From Strigamia acuminata (taxonomy: Eukaryota > Arthropoda > Chilopoda > Geophilomorpha > Linotaeniidae), in NCBI GenBank assembly GCA_949358305.1, contig OX442316.1:16492001-16556000 (forward strand): a stretch of DNA of 64,000 nucleotides, written 5' to 3'. Under the pieces are notes generated by a model, which saw only the letters and a list, made by a program, of their open reading frames with translations, had not been told where the DNA came from and searched no databases. The translations under genes were made by a program, and so were the position numbers. Position 1 is the stretch's first letter. Every line of letters begins with the position of its first letter. This document shows positions 58,800-64,000 of this stretch, piece after piece.

Positions 58800-59104
58800 G
58801 CAATAAATAATTTTCAGGCATAATTAAACTTGGATTGCGCATATTCTGAGCATGGAACCTGCATTAACAATTCTGTTAGATGTATTACGTCACTCCTGAA
58901 GCGCCTGAAGTTTGTAAATGTGCACCCAGACCCTTAAGCCTAGTGGCAGTGTTAATAACTATTGAGATTGCATTGATATTGATTGTCATTGCAGCCAAAA
59001 CTCATTGTAAACAAACAAAAAATGATAACAACGCACAACATTTACTAGAAAAACAACTAAAAAAAATCAACAAAACAAAACAAAAAACAAAAAAAGTAAA
59101 TTAA
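58800..59104 (+). pseudogene. Possible broken cysteine-rich/membrane exon
   Basis: After an acceptor-like ataattttcag (58818), one frame reads DCAYSEHGTCINNSVRC (after an immediate TAA); another frame continues VCKCAPRP followed by a strongly hydrophobic helix (LSLVAVLITIEIALILIVIA) and a basic end to a stop at 59104. The two halves join only by a frame change near 58882. Pattern resembles an EGF/EB-like module plus C-terminal membrane helix. It could be a relic or a chance composite. Confidence 0.25.
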
Positions 59105-59329
59105 GTTATTTTCCAATTGTTTACCATCACCAACGAAATAATGTAATTCGTATACCATTAAATTACATCGAGTAGTCTTAAAACAATATCCACAAATTGC
59201 GGAACAAGACCTTACATCGCACGACCTTACATCGCAAAGATTACGAAAAAACTCCGCTCGAGAACACATAATTGCTGCATTTTCAACCGTCTCAAGTGAG
59301 AAAAGAATTAGTAGAACAAAACAAACATC

Positions 59330-59721
59330 TCATAAGTGAATGGAAGTTATAGAATCGTCATTGAAAGAAGTCAAACGCACAGATGTGGACGGCACGCTGT
59401 CGGACGACACCGACTTGGGTGTGGAATGAGAATAAGGCTGGCGGTTCTTGTCCTGTTTGGCAGGACTGCCGCTTATGTTTGGCAACGACCTACTGGTGGT
59501 GCCGGTGTCACTTCTAGTCCCATCTTTGAGGTCCTTTGGACTCAAGATGACAGTTCTTTGCCGCGGCGGAGGCGACGTTTTCTTTGGCGGCGCAAGTTTG
59601 GGCTCGTAGAACTGTGGGCCGTAATCGTGGTGCAATTCACCGAGGCTGGTGCCTAGAGAGGGAATTCCCGAATCCTGCGCGTGTTCCGTCGCAGTTACTA
59701 CCGAATCGCAGCTCGTCGTAC
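59330..59721 (-). CDS. best: Bestrophin last coding exon h
   Basis: Phase 1 in, 130 codons with stop. Pro- and Ser-rich: [31 protein letters not shown], end SITSIHL-TGA. Acceptor tttgttgacag. Tail sequence is poorly conserved in the family; assignment rests on frame continuity. Confidence 0.8.
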
Positions 59722-62700
59722 CTGTTGTCAACAAACATTCATTAAATGAGCGATTATTGTGATTAGTTGATTATTGCAATAATCATAATCACACAATTAT
59801 TGAGGGCCCAACAAAGATCTGATTCTGTAATTGTTGGTAAGATGGGCGGAATTGTTTAAATTCCCAGTAGGGAACATTCGGTTGGGTTACATTTTTACTC
59901 ACCAGGGCGGCGCAAGTGTGCTAACAGCAGAAACGATCAGCAGACCATACAGTCATAATACCATACAGTGATGAAGTTTAAATCCATTTTTAATTTCGTG
60001 TTTATCGTTAAGCTTAGTACTCGTTTGCAGTTTCCGATGTAGGAAACCAGTCTGCCCACAGAAACTTTGCCTACAAAAATACTAGTACTCACAAATTTCA
60101 TTCCAGTTTTGGAATGTCTGCGAGATATGTCCTGTGACATAAAAAATTAACTTTCTGGCATGTCGATGCAACAGAAAGCTGATCTTCGTTTTCAGGCACA
60201 GAAACTTCTGCGGCACAGAAACTTCTGCGGCACAGAAACTTCTGCGGCACAGAAACTTCTGCGGCACAGTAACTTCTGCGGCACAGAAAGTAGCGATCCG
60301 TCTTGACAATTTGTAACCGGTCGTAATTTTTTTAACCGGCCTCAAATATGGCAGCAATCAGTTCTGCACAAATGCAAACAACTGTATATTCTATTTACAA
60401 AAATAGATTATTAGTTTATAAATAAAATTAAAAATTAAAAACAAACTAGCAATCCTATTCATCCTAACGCCAAAAGTATACTCTGGCCATGTGTAAGTTG
60501 AGCCTAAATCCGAGCCTTTTCTCTGGTGTAGTGATACAATAAAATAGATCCAAACACCAGGATTGCAACCAAAAGCAGATCTGGAGAAGAACAATAACTG
60601 CCATTGTTACTGGTATCCATTTTGTTCAGACTAAACAGTCAATAATTAGTTTGAAAATTGTTTTGGTTTCTGGAAGAAGCAAGCAATAAACTGAACTATT
60701 TTCCCTGGCGGCAGCACAGAGTGAGTTGTGAGGCGGTGATTTAGGCTCAACTTACACATGGCCAGAGTATAGCCTTAAATTTTTTTTATTGGCATCCACC
60801 TTGTTTCTTTTTCATGGCTATTCACCATTACTTTTCTGTTGCACAGAGCTGCGAGTACCACAAAATGTTTGGTTTAACAGACTGGCACATGTTCTCTTAC
60901 CGGATAATTCTGATAGGCTTTACTGTCAAGTCTATACACACAGAAAGTCTGTGGACATACACTTCTGTTAGCAGATGATCTTACGAGTACTAAGCTTTGG
61001 GGCCGTCCATAAATTACGTAATGCTGATTTTTCGATTTTTAGACCCTATTGTTCGGTTGATTTTCTTTTAACTTTCCCTACACAAATCGTTATGTGTCTC
61101 CCAATTAGTTTGGATCCCGTAATGCACGCTCTGAATCTCACGTACCTGTGTGTGAAAGATACGATTCGCGGCTACTCGGCGACACCGATTCAGGCACAGG
61201 GGAATGTCGTCTGTTCCTCCCGCTTCTTTTTCTCCTTCCCCTCGGCTTCGGCGAGCTTCCGTCTTTCGGACTCGAGTCCGAATCCGACCTTCCCTCCCCA
61301 TCTCTAGTCCTGGTGTCCTCAACGTTCACCTTAACATTCGGTTCACTCAGCGACTTCCCATCCCTCGACACAGTCGCCGCCATCAACTGCGCCGGATTCT
61401 CCACGTCAATACTGTGCGACTTTTGCCGCAATAATCTCTTCCGAACTAATTTCCATTTTGTGCGCATAAAATTCGGATTTTCGGAATGCTCCTCTCCGGC
61501 CTCCGTAGACGCGTTGCTCGGCGATCGAAACAAACTCGACTGAACAGAAACGCGACGATTCGGATCCAGAAAAGCGCCGTCATCGTCCGGTTCCATTATA
61601 TAGATGTCGCTTATTTCGGACGGAGTCAGACTGTCGCTAGACACGGCGAAATGAGGCCTTCAAACAGATAAGCTATTGATAAAAACACTCGAATTTTCGG
61701 TTTCAATCATTTTCTTTGTTTTACTCTCGATGAATGACGTGTTGTACTAAAGGTCGACGCTGGTGGTCGCGTAGAGCGAGCGTGCCTGGCGCCGACTGGG
61801 GTTCGGCTCTGAAAGGTCCTTTCGGGAGACCCGGGAGCGAGTCACCGGGAAGACTCGCCGTTCGTCCGGCGCTTTTGTCCGTTTGTTTGGCGTGGTGCCG
61901 CGTTTTGCCGCCGTGGCCATGTCCGTGTGTGGGATTCGATCCAGACCACGATTTATCCGGATCCACACGAAAATAAAAAGTTTAAATTTAAATTTAATTT
62001 AACAATTCCACACAAATTCATGATTTTCAATTCTAAAAAGACAAATGACGAGTGGTTTTGCAATCTCGCGCCATTTTTGCATTTCTAAATTTCTAAATAC
62101 ATTAAGGGGTTTCGTAAATAACCCGCTGAAGGCGCTGAAGTGATTGTTCCAATAATCACAATCACTGCATCATTGCGGACCCACGCCAGGTCCAAGTGAT
62201 TATTTTGCATGTCGCATGAGTTTTTTTAATACTTTTTTCCATTTTATTTTATTTATTTAATACGGAGTAATTTACAACAAACTCTCTTTTCCTTAGTTTA
62301 AGCATTCTTCAGCACTAACAACTCCTTTTCAGACGATTATACGAAGTGCTGAAGCGATTATTCGTGCGATTGGCCCACACAGGTCACATGATAATCGCAT
62401 CAGCAGAATAATCGTCATAATCACTTCAGCGCCATCAGCGTATCATTTTTGAAACCCCTTATTGTAATATAATTTCAATATATTTTTTAATCATTTCGGG
62501 CGAGAACGTACAATTCCATGATCTTACGTTACACCACGAACCGAGGATAACATGGACACGTATCCACATGTTCAGTGCGTTTTGCCACCGACGGCGCCAC
62601 ACAAAATGCAGCCGCACTGTATTCTGGGACGACAACAGGTAACAAACATGCTTAGTTGGCAACCAATGCATGACATCGCTGTCATCCAATCAGCGCACAC

Positions 62701-63809
62701 AACAACGAATCAATAGGAAGTAACGCTCGGATACGTGTCCATGTTATCCTTGGTTCATGGCTATTATTATTATTATTATTATTATTACTATTATTATTAC
62801 TAAGTAAATTTAGAAAAGAGCTAGCTGATTTTCTACTGTCCGAATCGGCATGCGAATGCGAATCCTCTTCATACTCTTCAGGTATATCTGGTAAAACAAG
62901 CGTTTGCTGATCCTCCGGCACACTGCAAAAACAGAAAACATAATTTAAGCCCAAAAAGTGTTTAAAGCGTCTTTATTTTATTCGTTTACTTGACTCTAGC
63001 CACCGATCCCCTGTACGTTTTCTTCTTATAAGCCATCGCGGCTTTGGTGTAAGCCAAAACAGGCGTTTGGTCGTCGAAATGCAAATCTTTAACAACCGGC
63101 GGACTTTTGCTGTAAAGCGAATCCACGACTAAGTACGACACTTTAGTGTGTCGGTCGATGATCCAATTCAATTCGAAATCCTCGTCGTCGTCACCAAAAG
63201 GATTAATCAAAGCTTCAGCTACCTTAACACCAAACCAAACAAAATAAACAAACAAAACTAAACACTCCAATTCTCTTTACCTTAAGCAGTCCCATGTAGA
63301 AGAAAAACTGCAGCAAAGTGAAGATAGGCACGTACAAATCCACCTTGTTTTTAGCCAAAGTGTCGTTCCCACCTTCCACGTACTGCCTGCCAACAATGCA
63401 CGCGATGAAAAAGGAATACGTCGCCAACGTGACAACCTGCGGAGACCAAAACAAGCCTAAGTCGTGCAGGAAAGCTCTTCAGCCGCGCGCGGCGGAGCTT
63501 TTCGAGTAATTCGACCTACCTGAGTGTATACCAGTGGGATGCTCACCCAATCGTAGCTCCACAAGAGGCCGCAGCGTCCTCTATAGTCGTTAAATTCCTG
63601 CAAATGTAGTCGATTAATGCGTGTTAACATTTTCATTTATTTCTTTCTTACTTCCATGATTAATTTGAGGCCTTGCGTGTCTTCGATCATGTTACTTTTG
63701 CGGCAATCTTTTAAAAGATTTATAAACCACGTGCACGGAATCCAGTAAGTGTTAAACTCGACTGAAGGCACTTGTAGGTACATTTCCAACTCCACTTTGG
63801 TCATAAAAC
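59330..63809 (-). CDS. best: Bestrophin chloride channel, 5'-truncated by window end
   Basis: Ca2+-activated anion channel of the plasma membrane (family function). Exons from 63809 down encode [60 protein letters not shown] and [24 protein letters not shown], colinear with bestrophins from about residue 145 of the human proteins. The acidic DDDED run is the Ca2+-clasp equivalent of human BEST1 E300-D304. NVPEDQ follows, then a long Ser-, Pro- and charge-rich cytoplasmic tail with an RKRLLRQKS basic patch, ending SITSIHL-TGA. Upstream exons with the first membrane segments lie past 64000. Transcribed towards the integrin gene; stops are 2.5 kb apart. Confidence 0.93.
60196..60289. repeat. 17-bp tandem repeat (gcacagaaacttctgcg), 5+ units
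   Basis: Five almost perfect tandem units with one substitution (gtaacttctg) in the last; recent expansion. Confidence 0.95.
60477..60771. mobile_element. Family-A MITE variant, 295 bp
   Basis: Ends tatactctggccatgtgtaa and ttacacatggccagagtata are perfect inverted copies. The interior shares 'ctggtgtagtgatac' and 'aacaccaggattgca' with the 432-bp copies. Confidence 0.9.
61146..61657 (-). CDS. best: Bestrophin tail exon g
   Basis: 512 bp, phase 2 in, phase 1 out. Ser/Arg/Glu-rich tail: [38 protein letters not shown], and [12 protein letters not shown] near the end. Disordered, many phosphorylation-type sites. Donor acag|gtacgt. Open frames on the opposite strand are shadows. Confidence 0.85.
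61725..61968 (-). CDS. best: Bestrophin tail exon f, 5' boundary unresolved
   Basis: The open frame [20 protein letters not shown] ... LVQHVIHRE ends at gaga|gtaaaa, and its two trailing bases join exon g exactly (GA|G). GC-rich and coding-like. However, no AG lies between the start of the open frame and the in-frame stop just upstream, so the acceptor is unknown; the start given is approximate. An AG giving the right phase exists only inside, at 61830 (ccgaaag|ga). Confidence 0.6.
61969..62800 (-). other. Bestrophin intron e-f
   Basis: Holds repeated 'gcgattattc' words (62110-62440), the family-D MITE (62535-62759) and an AAT microsatellite. No acceptor of normal form adjoins the next coding frame. 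Confidence 0.6.
62535..62759. mobile_element. Family-D MITE, 225 bp
   Basis: Ends cacgaaccgaggataacatg and catgttatccttggttcatg; second copy of the element at 46995-47204. Confidence 0.9.
62763..62801. repeat. AAT/ATT microsatellite
   Basis: A run of att triplets with two interruptions, immediately next to the family-D MITE and the likely donor of bestrophin exon e. Read on the minus strand it would code for poly-Asn if not spliced out. Confidence 0.9.
62801..62922 (-). CDS. best: Bestrophin exon e (NVPEDQ, acidic tail start)
   Basis: Starts T GTG CCG GAG ([20 protein letters not shown]). The 3' end is either ctta|gtaata (62801) or gaca|gtagaa (62837), both leaving phase 1; I list the longer. 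Past 62801 an AAT repeat begins. Confidence 0.75.
62990..63222 (-). CDS. best: Bestrophin exon d (Ca2+ clasp)
   Basis: Phase 0 in, phase 2 out: [20 protein letters not shown], then IIDRH. The donor is inside the codon (tcaa|gtaaac); ignoring it would give an in-frame TAA. Joining to the next exon gives R-V-N-V-P-E-D-Q. Confidence 0.95.
63281..63436 (-). CDS. best: Bestrophin exon c (membrane segment)
   Basis: 52 codons, phase 0 to 0: [19 protein letters not shown] and [20 protein letters not shown], two conserved hydrophobic stretches of the channel. Acceptor ctccgcag, donor aag|gtaaag. Confidence 0.96.
63520..63597 (-). CDS. best: Bestrophin exon b
   Basis: 26 codons, phase 0 to 0: [20 protein letters not shown] then PLVYTQ, the highly conserved bestrophin [12 protein letters not shown] motif. 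Donor cag|gtaggt. Confidence 0.96.
63652..63809 (-). CDS. best: Bestrophin exon a
   Basis: Enters at phase 1 (GGT split), leaves at phase 0. [12 protein letters not shown]...[12 protein letters not shown] matches the cytosolic helix region. Acceptor tatttaaag, donor gaa|gtaaga. Confidence 0.93.
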
Positions 63810-64000
63810 CTTTAAATAGAAGCAGAATCGTGTGAAATTCGACTCAAATGCATCGAGAAAGAGGTCTGTTCAGTGTTCTCTTCATTTTTTAATTTCCCCT
63901 TTTTACGACTTTTTTCTTCCTTATATTTATAACACTTCTATATTATCTAACCCCAAGATAAAAAATTCCATCCGATTCTTTCGTGAGCCCCAATTACCAA
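63810..64000 (-). other. Bestrophin intron upstream of exon a, cut by window
   Basis: No exon recognised before the window edge; the missing 5' coding part must lie beyond 64000. Confidence 0.7.

Larger units (their letters stand above)
59722..61145 (-). other. Bestrophin intron g-h with repeats
   Basis: Contains a 17-bp tandem array (60196-60289) and a family-A MITE (60477-60771). No extra exon recognised. Confidence 0.6.

Noticed and set aside
1371-59910. Recurrent ctggtgac / ccaccagg words suggesting CTCF-like sites
   Set aside because: Short, variable, and several lie within MITEs; without a motif scan and background model this is not supportable.
61148-61543. Plus-strand 131-codon ORF and others over the bestrophin tail
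   Set aside because: Antisense shadows of the GC-rich bestrophin exons f and g.

Overview
The window is eukaryotic nuclear DNA from an animal, almost certainly an invertebrate. The genes are split into many short exons with GT..AG introns. The non-coding DNA is AT-rich and full of tandem arrays and short inverted-repeat elements (MITEs) that resemble hAT, Tc1/mariner/pogo and unassigned families. No prokaryotic signal is present. I cannot fix the phylum. An intron-rich invertebrate (crustacean, chelicerate, mollusc or tunicate type) fits better than an intron-poor fly. A 3' splice site only five bases before the integrin start codon would also fit a lineage with spliced-leader trans-splicing.

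Layout. 1-12.8 kb: no protein gene recognised. This part holds a broken LTR-retrotransposon integrase remnant, AT-rich minisatellites, one large inverted repeat and GC-richer stretches that may contain the integrin promoter or a 5' non-coding exon. 12.8-56.8 kb (+ strand): one complete integrin beta subunit gene, 22 coding exons over 44 kb. The exons join without a frame break into 794 codons plus stop: signal peptide, PSI, hybrid/beta-I domain, four cysteine-rich I-EGF units, beta-tail, one membrane helix, and a cytoplasmic tail with NPIY and NPTY. The introns (up to 8.5 kb) carry most of the mobile DNA. 56.8-59.3 kb: integrin 3' UTR, a 700-bp MITE and a possible broken cysteine-rich/membrane exon. 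59.3-63.8 kb (- strand): the 3' two-thirds of a bestrophin chloride-channel gene (at least eight exons), tail-to-tail with the integrin; its 5' exons lie beyond the window.

The two genes act in unrelated processes: cell-matrix adhesion, and Ca2+-activated anion conductance. Nothing suggests co-regulation beyond convergent placement.

The most interesting material is (1) a nested set of MITE families, including an insertion whose empty site survives in a second copy; (2) MITEs with TACCGTA-type ends and about 17-bp subterminal direct repeats; (3) a MITE family carrying an RFX X-box-like palindrome; (4) a tandem array of about 165-bp hairpin units in integrin intron 1; (5) a 102-bp phase-0 candidate cassette exon inside the integrin beta-I domain region; (6) a DxTxS MIDAS in place of DxSxS; and (7) a bestrophin tail exon with no visible AG acceptor.
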